64,000 nucleotides of DNA, taken from assembly GCA_963755705.1 (NCBI GenBank), contig CAVWKW010000001.1, positions 1,612,001-1,676,000 of the forward strand, in the 5' to 3' direction. The stretch comes from JBARDN01 sp963755705. GTDB taxonomy: Bacteria; Desulfobacterota; Binatia; Binatales; Binataceae. Positions within the stretch are counted from its first letter, which is position 1, and every line of letters starts with the position of its first letter. Shown here in pieces: positions 1-8,202 of this stretch. A program made the position numbers and the translations under genes. The notes under the pieces are model-generated. The model saw only the letters and a list, made by a program, of their open reading frames with translations, was not told the DNA's origin and did not search any database.

Positions 1-1364
1 CGACCGATGAGATGGGACGGATGACGGTGACGTTTCGCGGTGCGACCGGAAGCATTCCGCACTACTCGCCGATCGACGTGATCGAGCATCGGATACCGGC
101 TGATGCGTTATCCGGAAAGGTGGTGCTGGTGGGCGCGCTGGCGCAGGCGATCGGCGACCGCTCGGTCACTCCGGCGGGAGCTGAGTTTCCGCGCGTCGAG
201 ATTCACGCCAATGCGATCGACGACGTGATCGCGCATGATTTTATCGACGCGAGCCGGACCGACACGATCGTGATGGAGCAGATCTGGGCGGTCGTGCTCG
301 GGATCGCGATCTCGCTCGCGGTTGCGTACCTGACCGCGTCGATAGCGTTCGCGGCGGTGCTGACCCTGATGGCGGCGTATTTTGGCTTCGCGCAGTATCT
401 GCTGATCGAGCGCGGAGTGTTGCTGGGGGTGGTGTTTCCGCTTGCGGTCGCAGGCGGCGTCGCGGGCGCGCTGGCGATTTACCGATACTGGACCGAGGGG
501 CGCGAGAAACGCCGACTGCGCCATGCCTTCGAGCATTATCTGCATCCCGATGTAATCGCGTCGGTGGTGGATAATCCGGGCGGACTCAAGCTCGGCGGCG
601 AGCGAAAGATCGTCACGATCCTGTTCGCGGATATCGTCAACTACACCGGGCTCTCCGAGCGCACCGATCCGGCCGCGCTGGTCGCGCTGCTCAACGACTA
701 CATGACCAAGATGACCGACTTCATCCTCGAAAGCGGCGGGGTGGTGGACAAGATTCGCGGCGACGGGATCATGGCGTTCTGGGGCGCGCCGCTGGAGATT
801 CCTAATCACGCGCGCTCGGCGATTGACTCGGCGCTATCGATGCTCGCGGAGCTGAAGTCGATGCGCGAGCATGACCCGCGCTTTGCGACAATTGATATCG
901 GTGTGGGAATCGCGACCGGAGAGGCGATCGCCGGGAACTTCGGGGGAGCGCGCCGTTTCGACTACTCGGTTATCGGCGACACGGTCAATCTCGCGTCGCG
1001 TCTGGAGGGTCTAACCCGCCAGTTCAAGGTGCACCTGCTGGTCAGCAAGGAGACTTACACCGCGGCTGGAGATGGCTATATCGCGCGCGATATCGGGCTG
1101 GTCAAGGTGAAGGGCAAGAGCAATGCGGTGCCGATCATGGAAGTGGTTGCGACGGCCAAGGGCGCCGATCCAGAGTATTATGATCGCTTCGAATCCGCGC
1201 TCGAAAATCTGCGCCAGGGCGATCCGCGGCAGGCGTGCAGCACGCTCGAAGCGATGCGCGCGGAGCGGCCCGACGACGGCGTGATCGCGCTTTATCTGGA
1301 AAAGCTCGCGGTGTTGGCGGACTCGCCGGCGGGGGAGCTGGTGTTCGAGTTCGATACCAAGTAA
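1..1364 (+). CDS. CHASE2-domain class III adenylate/guanylate cyclase (5' end outside window)
   Basis: The reading frame is open to the left edge, so the N-terminus is missing. What remains starts in the C-terminal part of a CHASE2 extracellular sensor domain (conserved VEIHANAI stretch near residue 65), continues through about three hydrophobic helices (residues 95-165), and ends in a cyclase catalytic domain from about residue 195 to 385. The metal-binding Asp is in LFADIVNYTG and the second in GDGIMAFWG. Family knowledge: such enzymes make cAMP or cGMP at the inner membrane in response to an external signal. A short helical C-terminal tail follows the catalytic domain. Substrate choice was not resolved. 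The first in-frame ATG (position 12) is almost certainly internal. Confidence 0.9.
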   Translation, partial: TDEMGRMTVTFRGATGSIPHYSPIDVIEHRIPADALSGKVVLVGALAQAIGDRSVTPAGAEFPRVEIHANAIDDVIAHDFIDASRTDTIVMEQIWAVVLGIAISLAVAYLTASIAFAAVLTLMAAYFGFAQYLLIERGVLLGVVFPLAVAGGVAGALAIYRYWTEGREKRRLRHAFEHYLHPDVIASVVDNPGGLKLGGERKIVTILFADIVNYTGLSERTDPAALVALLNDYMTKMTDFILESGGVVDKIRGDGIMAFWGAPLEIPNHARSAIDSALSMLAELKSMREHDPRFATIDIGVGIATGEAIAGNFGGARRFDYSVIGDTVNLASRLEGLTRQFKVHLLVSKETYTAAGDGYIARDIGLVKVKGKSNAVPIMEVVATAKGADPEYYDRFESALENLRQGDPRQACSTLEAMRAERPDDGVIALYLEKLAVLADSPAGELVFEFDTK

Positions 1365-1477
1365 CTGTTCGGTGGCAGATCAGTTTGAGATTTGCTCCGC
1401 TCGCGTTGCTGACTTGTCATTCCCGCGCGCACGGCTACCGCGCGCGAGGAAATCGGAATCGACTGCGCCGCTTTAAT

Positions 1478-1657
1478 CCCTCTCCCTCCGGGAGATGGTG
1501 CCGCGAAGCGGCGAGTGAGGGTGCTGCTCTGCTGCCTTCCATTCAGAGCGATCGCAATGCGCAGGTTACCCGGAGCAGCACCCTCACCCGCGCGTCACGA
1601 TGCTTGCGACGAAAACGCAAGCATCGCGCCGCGCCGCCCTCTCCCGGAGGGAGAGGG
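1478..1657. repeat. Nested-palindrome intergenic element, copy A (180 bp)
   Basis: This lies in the gene-free gap 1365-1817. The outer arms 1478-1494 and 1641-1657 are a perfect 17-bp inverted repeat. An inner perfect 15-bp inverted repeat lies at 1515-1529 and 1573-1587, and a 10-bp hairpin at 1599-1608 and 1616-1625. The same design, with a shared block around CGCGCGTCACG and a shared GCGCCGCGCCGCCCTCTC before the right arm, recurs at 53284-53465. No coding capacity was seen. It looks like a small non-autonomous palindromic repeat; function unknown. The rest of the gap shows nothing else beyond the argC leader. Confidence 0.8.
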
Positions 1658-1817
1658 TTTCCGCAGGAACCCCTAAAGCTAGTCAGCAGCGCGAATGGAG
1701 CAAATCTCAAACTGACCCACTACCGACAATCGCCATCAACTGTTACGACCCATGGATTCGTGATACACGGGTTACTGGTTGGTTAAGTTCTTTCCGGAGG
1801 TTCGCGCAATCCCACCG

Positions 1818-2870
1818 ATGGCACATGACAGGGTCAGAGTCGCGATTCTGGGCGCGTCCGGGTACTCGGGAATCGAGGCCGTGCGTATCCTTGCAACTCA
1901 TCCGTTCGTCGAGATTGCGGCGCTTACGTCCGAGCACTATGCCGGGCGCGAAGTGGCCGACGTTTATCGCCATATGGCCGGGACCGACCTGCCCGCGTTC
2001 GAGGATTTGCGCCCGGAGTTCATTCGCGGGCGGGTGGAGGTGGCGATCTCGTGCCTGCCCGAGAAGATCGGAACGCCCGTGATCGTCGAGCTGGTGAAGA
2101 ACGGGGTCAAGGTGATCGATGTCTCGGCGGATTTTCGTCTGAAGGATCCGGCGGTGCATCGCGCGACCTACGGCGTCGATCAGCTTGCGCCGGGGCTCTC
2201 GCGCGAGGCGGTCTATGGGCTGAGCGAGTTTCATCGTGCCGAGCTGCGCGAAGCGCGGCTGGTCGCGAATCCCGGATGCTATCCGACCGGGGCGTTGCTC
2301 GCGCTGATTCCGCTGATCAAGCGCGACCTGATCGATCCGTCGTCGATCGTGATCGACGCGAAGTCCGGCACCACCGGAGCGCGGCGCGCGGCGTCGGTGG
2401 AATACCTGTTCGCGGAGGTCAACGAGAACTTCCGGGCCTACAAAGTGGGGAATCATCGCCATACCCCGGAAATCGAGCAGGAGGTCGGCGCGGTGCTCGG
2501 GCGCGATATCGCGCTGATGTTCGTGCCGCATCTGCTGCCGATCACGCGCGGAATCCTGACCTCGATTTTCATGAAGCCGCGCGCCGGGACCACCGAAGAT
2601 GACGTGCGCAACGCGTTCGAGGCGAGCTTTGGCAAGGCGCGATTCGTGCGGATGCTCAAGCCGGGTGATCTGCCGGAGCTGCGCAACGTCCGTGCGACGA
2701 ACTTCTGCGAGATCGCGACCGTGCTCGACCGCCGCTCGAATACGCTGGTGGTAATCACGGCGATCGACAATCTCGGCAAAGGCGCCGCCGGGCAGGCGAT
2801 TCAGAATATGAACCTGATGATGGGCTTCGACGAAGCCGCGGGCCTGCTGAACGCCGCTCCGGTGCCTTAG
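1818..2870 (+). CDS. argC: N-acetyl-gamma-glutamyl-phosphate reductase
   Basis: Catalyses the NADPH-dependent reduction of N-acetylglutamyl phosphate to the semialdehyde, the third step of arginine synthesis, in the cytoplasm. A Rossmann nucleotide-binding motif GASGYSG sits at residues 12-18, the catalytic Cys154 lies in NPGCYPTG, and an HRHTPEIEQ segment carries the conserved His. Length is 350 residues, normal for the family. I chose ATG 1818 because the nucleotide-binding beta strand begins right after it; a TTG at 1779 in the same frame would add 13 residues. A GGAGG lies at 1796-1800, somewhat far from the ATG. It stands alone with no other arg genes nearby. Confidence 0.95.
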   Translation: MAHDRVRVAILGASGYSGIEAVRILATHPFVEIAALTSEHYAGREVADVYRHMAGTDLPAFEDLRPEFIRGRVEVAISCLPEKIGTPVIVELVKNGVKVIDVSADFRLKDPAVHRATYGVDQLAPGLSREAVYGLSEFHRAELREARLVANPGCYPTGALLALIPLIKRDLIDPSSIVIDAKSGTTGARRAASVEYLFAEVNENFRAYKVGNHRHTPEIEQEVGAVLGRDIALMFVPHLLPITRGILTSIFMKPRAGTTEDDVRNAFEASFGKARFVRMLKPGDLPELRNVRATNFCEIATVLDRRSNTLVVITAIDNLGKGAAGQAIQNMNLMMGFDEAAGLLNAAPVP

Positions 2871-2877
2871 CAGATTT

Positions 2878-4488
2878 CTACTGCTTGATGAACGACGAGA
2901 CCTTCGCGATCACTTCCGGATCGACATAGCCCGGAACGGAATATTCGTCGGGACTCGGCCGGCCCGAACCCGCGAGGAACAAGTGATTCAATTTCGGGAT
3001 GGTCTCGATCGTGACGTTGGGCGTGCCCTTTAAACCTTTGCGCCAGTAGTCGATATCCTCATCGACCACCTGATAATCGCGCGCGCCGTGCAGAATCAAG
3101 ATCGGCTTGCCGAGCTTGCGCGCGAATCCGATCTCGTCGCGCGAATCGAGATCATAGAAATACGATGCGGGCGCGCCACCCATTATTTGCTGATCCGGCG
3201 GAAGCGACTTGGCCTCGAGCAGTTGCGCCTGGGTAATTTTCTCCGGCGGCGCGCCCAGGTAGCGATATTGCCTCACGAGAATACGCGCCAACGGAAGCGA
3301 GCCCGGCGCGAGCATGATCACTCCGGCGGCATGCGCGCGCGCCGCGATCTCCGGCGCCAGCATCGCGCCGAGACTGTGCCCGACCACGTACACGCGGGCG
3401 GGATCGACTCGCGGCTGATGCTCGAGTATCGCGACGGCGGCGACCGCATCGTCGATCACCTCGTAATCGACGGTCAGATGCTTGACCTGCGCGCCCGGAT
3501 ACACGCGCATGCGCTTGTCGTACCTCAGCACGGCGATTCCGTCGGAGCTGAGACCCTCTGCGACGTCCTTCAAAGGATGATTCGCGAGAACATTTTCGTC
3601 GCGGTCGTTGGGACCCGAGCCGGCCACGAGCACCGCTCCCGGAAATGGACCTTTGCCAACTGGAATTGTCAGAGTGCCGCCGAGCGGAGCGTCCGCTCGT
3701 CCGATTTTTACTTCGTGCGCGGTGAACGCGGCGGGGCGGATATAAGATGGCGAAGTTGAACTCGCTTCGGACTGCGCGGGAATGAAATAGAGGCCGCCGA
3801 TCTCGCCTGCGGCATCGACCGCAACCTTCAGCGCAAAGGCTTTCGGCGCCTTGGTGAAATCGAGATTGACGATCCTGACCTGGACTCCGCTGACCTCGCT
3901 TCGGCCGACGATTCGCCAGGCCTTTAAATCTCCGAGCGAATCGGTCCGCGGTTTCCACGCGTCTTCGAGGGCTTTGGGCGGCAGCAGCCTTTGCATTGTC
4001 GAATCGAAGTGGCTCTCGGCAACGTCGAATTTCGAGTCGCGCAACGCCTCGAGCATTTCAGCGACGCGCTGGTCCGCGATCTTCGACGCCTCGGGTGAGG
4101 CGGCCGCCGCAACGAACAACAATCCCGCTACGTTGCCATCGGAGTCGATCGCGACTTTTGCAGCCAATCCGCTCGGACGTTCAAAATTCAGATTCGCGAT
4201 CCGAATTTCCATCCCGTCAGCTGAGGTCCGGCTGGTGATCTCAAATGATTCGAGCTTGCCGTAAGCTTGTGTGACTTGCTGCCAACCTGTCTCGACCTGC
4301 GAAAATGCCGACTGCACCGGCGCGCTGCAATGACGCTGCGCCGCCGCATAGTCGTTGGTCTCAAGCGCGGTCAGAAGCTCGGTGGTGCGCTGGTCCGCGA
4401 GATCCGCCATCGCAATTCCGCTGAATGCGACAACCGTCACCAGCATCAGCAAAGTACCCGCGATTAAACCGCGTGCTGGTATGCTCAT
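2878..4488 (-). CDS. Exported alpha/beta hydrolase with two tandem DUF3887-like domains
   Basis: Starting at M(SIPARG), the protein has a hydrophobic signal segment, then two related N-terminal modules of about 110 residues each. Each contains an L-D-Q-R-T/V-E-L/M-L start and a V-R-I-x-N-L-x-F strand, the DUF3887 pattern. A C-terminal serine hydrolase domain follows with nucleophile elbow GHSLG, an acid in LHGARDYQV and a His in KLNHLF. Family knowledge: DUF3887 domains often precede a dienelactone-hydrolase-like domain in secreted esterases. The substrate is unknown. An 18-codon longer start at 4542 exists but would delay the signal peptide. The gene lies just downstream of the TPR lipoprotein gene on the same strand, so they are probably co-transcribed. 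Confidence 0.8.
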   Translation of the reverse strand: MSIPARGLIAGTLLMLVTVVAFSGIAMADLADQRTTELLTALETNDYAAAQRHCSAPVQSAFSQVETGWQQVTQAYGKLESFEITSRTSADGMEIRIANLNFERPSGLAAKVAIDSDGNVAGLLFVAAAASPEASKIADQRVAEMLEALRDSKFDVAESHFDSTMQRLLPPKALEDAWKPRTDSLGDLKAWRIVGRSEVSGVQVRIVNLDFTKAPKAFALKVAVDAAGEIGGLYFIPAQSEASSTSPSYIRPAAFTAHEVKIGRADAPLGGTLTIPVGKGPFPGAVLVAGSGPNDRDENVLANHPLKDVAEGLSSDGIAVLRYDKRMRVYPGAQVKHLTVDYEVIDDAVAAVAILEHQPRVDPARVYVVGHSLGAMLAPEIAARAHAAGVIMLAPGSLPLARILVRQYRYLGAPPEKITQAQLLEAKSLPPDQQIMGGAPASYFYDLDSRDEIGFARKLGKPILILHGARDYQVVDEDIDYWRKGLKGTPNVTIETIPKLNHLFLAGSGRPSPDEYSVPGYVDPEVIAKVSSFIKQ

Positions 4489-4538
4489 GCGCTCCCCTCT
4501 TTTCGGACTACGATCACCTCGCGCGGGGCGCCCAAGCT

Positions 4539-5054
4539 TCAATTCGAGCCGAGGCGGACCAGCGCGTTGCGTGCTTCCTCTTCGGCGGATGACTCAGCAG
4601 GGTCGGTGCTGTGCGCGGCGTCTCTGAAATGATCGATCGCGGCGGTGCGGTTTCCTGCCGCCTCGTACGCATGCGCGAGGTTGAGTTCAGCGCGGGGATC
4701 GTTGGGGCAGGCCGTCAGCGCGTCCTGGTAGTAGCCGATCGCGTGGGTGAAATCACCCGCCGCGAGCTTGTCGCCGCCGTGACGAGTTGCCTCCGCCATC
4801 ACGGATTTGTCGCATCCGCCGGCCGATGCGATCGGTGCCGACGCCGAACCGGATGAAGCGCCGCCACCGTAGCCCTGCTGTTGCGCCAGCATCTTTTGGA
4901 TCTCCATTTGATTCTGCTCGATCTGCGCCTGCTGCTGCTGGACCTGCTGTTCGTTGGCTTTGAGCGTCGCCGATTCGCAGGCGCCAAGAGTGACGGCAAG
5001 TCCAAGGGCGGTTGCGGCGAACAGCGTCAGGCGGATAAGGTTGCGCGGAATCAT
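4539..5054 (-). CDS. TPR-containing lipoprotein
   Basis: Starting at M(IPRNLIRL), the protein has a signal peptide ending in a lipobox LGAC, a Gln-rich coiled-coil stretch (QQVQQQQAQIEQNQ) and a C-terminal pair of tetratricopeptide-like helices with AAGDFTHAIGYYQDAL and DPRAELNLAHAYEAAGN. It is probably anchored in the outer membrane and acts as a scaffold. A GGAG lies six bases before this ATG, which supports it over the longer start at 5093. It precedes the exported hydrolase on the same strand. No specific partner could be named. Confidence 0.75.
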   Translation of the reverse strand: MIPRNLIRLTLFAATALGLAVTLGACESATLKANEQQVQQQQAQIEQNQMEIQKMLAQQQGYGGGASSGSASAPIASAGGCDKSVMAEATRHGGDKLAAGDFTHAIGYYQDALTACPNDPRAELNLAHAYEAAGNRTAAIDHFRDAAHSTDPAESSAEEEARNALVRLGSN

Positions 5055-5183
5055 ATGCGCTCCAAAATGAGCGAAGCGGTCGGCGAATGTCAATCCATCG
5101 GTCGAGCAGAGAACGCACGCAGCACGATGCGCATGCGCGCGAATTCTGCTATTTTCGCTTGCGAAAAAGAGGGTTCGAGTCTA

Positions 5184-5861
5184 ATGAAAAACAGAAAACT
5201 GGCGACCGTGGTCGCCGTCACGGGGTTGGTCATGGCCGCGAGTATTATTCGCGCGATCGGCGCGCCGAGTAAGGTTCCTCCTGTCAGTGCCGCGGTCTCG
5301 CTGCAGCGCCTGCTCGACGGGAATCGTCGTTTCGCCGCCGGCAAGATGGAGCATCCGAGGCAGACGACGGAGCGTCGCGATGAGGTTGCCAAGGGGCAGT
5401 ATCCGTTCGCGGCGGTGCTGGCGTGCTCGGACTCGCGCACGGCGCCCGAAATTGTTTTCGATCAGGGACTGGGCGACCTGTTCGTGGTACGGGTGGCGGG
5501 CAACGTGGCCGATCATCTGGTGATCGAGAGCCTTGATTATGCGGTCACTCATCTGCACGCACGGCTGCTGCTCGTGATGGGGCATACGCATTGCGGCGCG
5601 ATCAAGGCGGCAGTTGAAGGACACGACCAACCCGACGAGGACGTGGGGCCGATGCTGCGCGAGCTCAGGCCGGCGGTCGCCGCGGCGAAAACGATGCCGG
5701 GCAACGTATTCGACAACGCGTCGCGAGAGAACGTCAAGCTCATCGTGAAGGATCTTTCGAGCGAAGGTCCGCTCGCGCCGATGATCAAGAGCGGAGAGCT
5801 CAAAATCGTCGGAGCGATGTACGATATCGATACCGGAAAGGTGACGCTGCTCGATCAGTAG
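5184..5861 (+). CDS. Exported beta-class carbonic anhydrase
   Basis: Interconverts CO2 and bicarbonate. The zinc ligands of the beta class are visible: Cys and Asp in ACSDSR, and His and Cys in GHTHCGA. Before the domain there is a clear signal peptide (MKNRKLATVVAVTG... ending near AIGAPS), so the enzyme should act in the periplasm. Length is 225 residues. ATG 5184 was chosen because it begins the signal peptide; the frame is open further upstream to 4881 but that part is not protein-like. It is transcribed away from the TPR lipoprotein gene, and the short region 5055-5183 must hold both promoters. Confidence 0.92.
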   Translation: MKNRKLATVVAVTGLVMAASIIRAIGAPSKVPPVSAAVSLQRLLDGNRRFAAGKMEHPRQTTERRDEVAKGQYPFAAVLACSDSRTAPEIVFDQGLGDLFVVRVAGNVADHLVIESLDYAVTHLHARLLLVMGHTHCGAIKAAVEGHDQPDEDVGPMLRELRPAVAAAKTMPGNVFDNASRENVKLIVKDLSSEGPLAPMIKSGELKIVGAMYDIDTGKVTLLDQ

Positions 5862-5873
5862 CCGGCGCGAGAT

Positions 5874-6374
5874 TCAATCGGCAGCCTGGGTAACTGTCAC
5901 TCCGGCCATGGCGGTTGCGTTCTGGCCGTCGGCGGTGGTCGCAGTCACGGTCACGGTATAAGTCCCCGGATTGGTGAAGCTGTGATACAGCACGGTCGGC
6001 GGCTCCGTCGAGATCTGTCCGTCGCCGAAGCTGAATCGATAACTGACCAACGGCGCTGAGTCCGGATTCGCATTCATCACGTAGAATCCCACAAGCAGCG
6101 GCGCCGTTCCGTAGCCCGGCAGCACTTGCAACGTGATCCGCGGGATATTCGGGAACTGGATCGGCGGCGTTGCCGAGGCCGACGGATTCCCGTTCGGGTC
6201 CGGCGCGGATTGCATCGGCGGCATCATCGATGAGTTGCCGCCCATCTGCCCGCTCTGATCCTGGGCGCGCGCCACGTTCGAAGACGTGCAAATCGCGAGT
6301 GCGAGCGCCGCGAGCGCAACTGCCGATCGTCGGCCAGTCAATTTGAAAACCGGCCTGCGGTGCCGAGCGCTCAT
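5874..6374 (-). CDS. Secreted PKD-domain protein
   Basis: 166 residues with an N-terminal signal peptide ending around NVARAQ, a low-complexity Met/Pro/Ser-rich linker (QMGGNSSMMPPMQ) and one PKD-like Ig-fold domain recognised by YRFSFGDGQ and HSFTNPGTYTVTVTATTADG. PKD domains usually mediate protein or polysaccharide contact outside the cell. The start codon overlaps the stop of the upstream SDR gene by four bases (ATGA), so the two are translationally coupled, although no functional link is obvious. Confidence 0.75.
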   Translation of the reverse strand: MSARHRRPVFKLTGRRSAVALAALALAICTSSNVARAQDQSGQMGGNSSMMPPMQSAPDPNGNPSASATPPIQFPNIPRITLQVLPGYGTAPLLVGFYVMNANPDSAPLVSYRFSFGDGQISTEPPTVLYHSFTNPGTYTVTVTATTADGQNATAMAGVTVTQAAD

Positions 6375-7159
6375 TGCATCACGACTCCGCCGTCGGGATG
6401 GAGGATCGAGCCGGTGTAGTACCTGCCTTCCTCGCTGGCGAGGAACAGCGCGGTGTTGGCGACGTTAACGGCTTCGCCGACGTGTTTCAGCGGCACGCGC
6501 TCGAGGACGCTCTTCATGAAGCCCTCGGCGTTTGTCAGGCCTGCCGTCATCGGAGTGGCGATGAACCCCGGTCCGATCGCGTTTGCGGTGATTCCGTATT
6601 GCGCGAGCTCGACCGCGAGCACCTTGGTGAGCATCCACACGCCGGCCTTGCTGACCGAGTACTCGCCGACGCCGGGAGTGGGCAGCTTGGCCGCGCCCGA
6701 GGCGATATTGATGATCCTGCCGCCTTTGCCGGCCGCGATCATCGCGCGCGAGACCTCGCGATCGGTGATGAACACGCCGTCGAGGTTGACGCTCAGAACC
6801 TTTTTCCAGTCGGCCAGTGGCTTTTCGGCAAGCGGGCCAAACGCGGGCGTGCCTTCTTCTCCGTAGCGCGCGTGCGAGATTCCGGCGGCGGCGACCAGAA
6901 TGTTCACGCCACCGAGCTCGCCGACGCATCGCGTAACCATCGCGGCGACTTGCGCCTCGTTACTGGTATCGACCTGAAAGGCCATCGCCTTGCGGCCGAG
7001 CTTGCGGACCATGCCCGCGGTTTCTTCGGCGGCGTCGAGGTGGCGGTCGGCGACAAAGACGTTGGCGCCTTCCTCAGCGAATCGGATTGCGGTGGCGCGG
7101 CCGATTCCGCTGGCGCCACCGGTGATGATCGCGTTTTTTGCTTCGAGTCTCAGGCTCAT
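6371..7159 (-). CDS. SDR-family NAD(P)-dependent oxidoreductase
   Basis: Classical short-chain dehydrogenase of 262 residues. Cofactor motif TGGASGIG lies near residue 13, NVAN-region equivalent VAAAG near residue 90, catalytic Ser in NIASGAA, and the YSVSKAG motif provides Tyr and Lys. The C-terminal PDGG is also typical. An acidic residue after the second strand (VADRH) suggests preference for NAD(H). The substrate cannot be told from sequence. It is followed by, and overlaps, the PKD-protein gene. Confidence 0.88.
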   Translation of the reverse strand: MSLRLEAKNAIITGGASGIGRATAIRFAEEGANVFVADRHLDAAEETAGMVRKLGRKAMAFQVDTSNEAQVAAMVTRCVGELGGVNILVAAAGISHARYGEEGTPAFGPLAEKPLADWKKVLSVNLDGVFITDREVSRAMIAAGKGGRIINIASGAAKLPTPGVGEYSVSKAGVWMLTKVLAVELAQYGITANAIGPGFIATPMTAGLTNAEGFMKSVLERVPLKHVGEAVNVANTALFLASEEGRYYTGSILHPDGGVVMQ

Positions 7160-7322
7160 GAGATTTCTCCAAATCTTGGTTCCGTTACATGCTTGCGCCG
7201 ATCGCGCCTCAAGCTCTGGTAGCTATCACGCTCGCGACGCCCGCTGCCAGCATTCGATACGCCGGCGTGAATCTCTTCATATATTCTATGATCGGATCAG
7301 CGGGTCAAATAAGATTGAGGGA

Positions 7323-8192
7323 ATGGCACAACAGCAAGCGGCTACCGCAGCGCCGGAGCCGACCAGCCGGTTCGTTGAAGTCGAAGGAATCAAGCTTCAT
7401 TACCTGGACTGGGGCGGCGACGAGAACAAACACACTTTTCTACTGCTGCACGGCGGCGCCGCGCACGTTCATTGGTGGGATAGCGTAGCGCCATTGCTGG
7501 TGCCGTATGGCCGCGTGCTCGCGCTCGATTTTCGCGGGCATGGCCGAAGCGGTTGGGCCGAGCCGCCACACTACGGGCCGGGATGGTACACGCGCGACGT
7601 CAAAGGGATGATCGATCATCTGGGCGAACCGGTGATCCTGGTGGGGCATTCGATGGGCGGGGCAGTCGCGCAATGGGTCGCGACGTTGCATCCGGAAATT
7701 CTCGAGGCATTGATCCTGATCGACTCGCCCAACGGACCGCCTCCGATTATGCGGCGGTTGATGTGGCGATGGCGGCGGCGCGCGCGTGGCGGACCCCGTC
7801 CGGAGCTCAAGTCGTTCGAGGATATCAAGCGCAAGTTCCGGCTCTCGCCGCCCGATACCTATTTGACGAAGGACGACCTGGAACGGCTGGCGCGGATGGG
7901 TTCATTGCAGCTCGAAAACGGCAACTGGGCGTTTCGGCTGGACCCGCGCACGCGCGCATGGCGCAAAGTCGAGGGGCGCACGCGCAAGCCTAAAATCAAG
8001 AGCCTTAAGATGCCGGTGCTGATTCTGCGCGGGGCGCAGAGCACGCTAATGGGCGCGCGGCCGTCGCTACGGATGCATCACAAGATCCGGGGATCGGTTT
8101 ACAAGGAAATTCCGCGCGCGTTCCATCATGTGCCGCTGGACAATCCGCGCGACACCGCCGATGCGATGATCGAATTCGTCGAGCATATCTGA
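7323..8192 (+). CDS. Alpha/beta hydrolase
   Basis: 289-residue alpha/beta-fold hydrolase. Oxyanion-hole HGGAAHVHWW, nucleophile elbow GHSMGG and a late His in AFHHVPLDNP are visible. Similar enzymes hydrolyse esters, epoxides or C-C bonds; the substrate is unknown. The ATG at 7323 has a GAGG just upstream, and the preceding in-frame extension to 6990 is antisense to the SDR gene and was rejected. A cap region rich in Arg (RRLMWRWRRRARGG) is unusual for a soluble enzyme and may contact membrane or nucleic acid; this is speculation. Confidence 0.85.
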   Translation: MAQQQAATAAPEPTSRFVEVEGIKLHYLDWGGDENKHTFLLLHGGAAHVHWWDSVAPLLVPYGRVLALDFRGHGRSGWAEPPHYGPGWYTRDVKGMIDHLGEPVILVGHSMGGAVAQWVATLHPEILEALILIDSPNGPPPIMRRLMWRWRRRARGGPRPELKSFEDIKRKFRLSPPDTYLTKDDLERLARMGSLQLENGNWAFRLDPRTRAWRKVEGRTRKPKIKSLKMPVLILRGAQSTLMGARPSLRMHHKIRGSVYKEIPRAFHHVPLDNPRDTADAMIEFVEHI

Positions 8193-8202
8193 GCGCCGAT
8201 AC

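Noticed and set aside
108..809. Leftward 233-residue frame antisense to the cyclase gene
   Set aside because: It mirrors the strong coding signal of the cyclase on the other strand, and its Arg/His-rich composition is typical of an antisense shadow.
1600..2082. Rightward frame across the palindromic element and the argC start
   Set aside because: Composition and overlap with argC in another frame make it a shadow; its first part is the repeat element.
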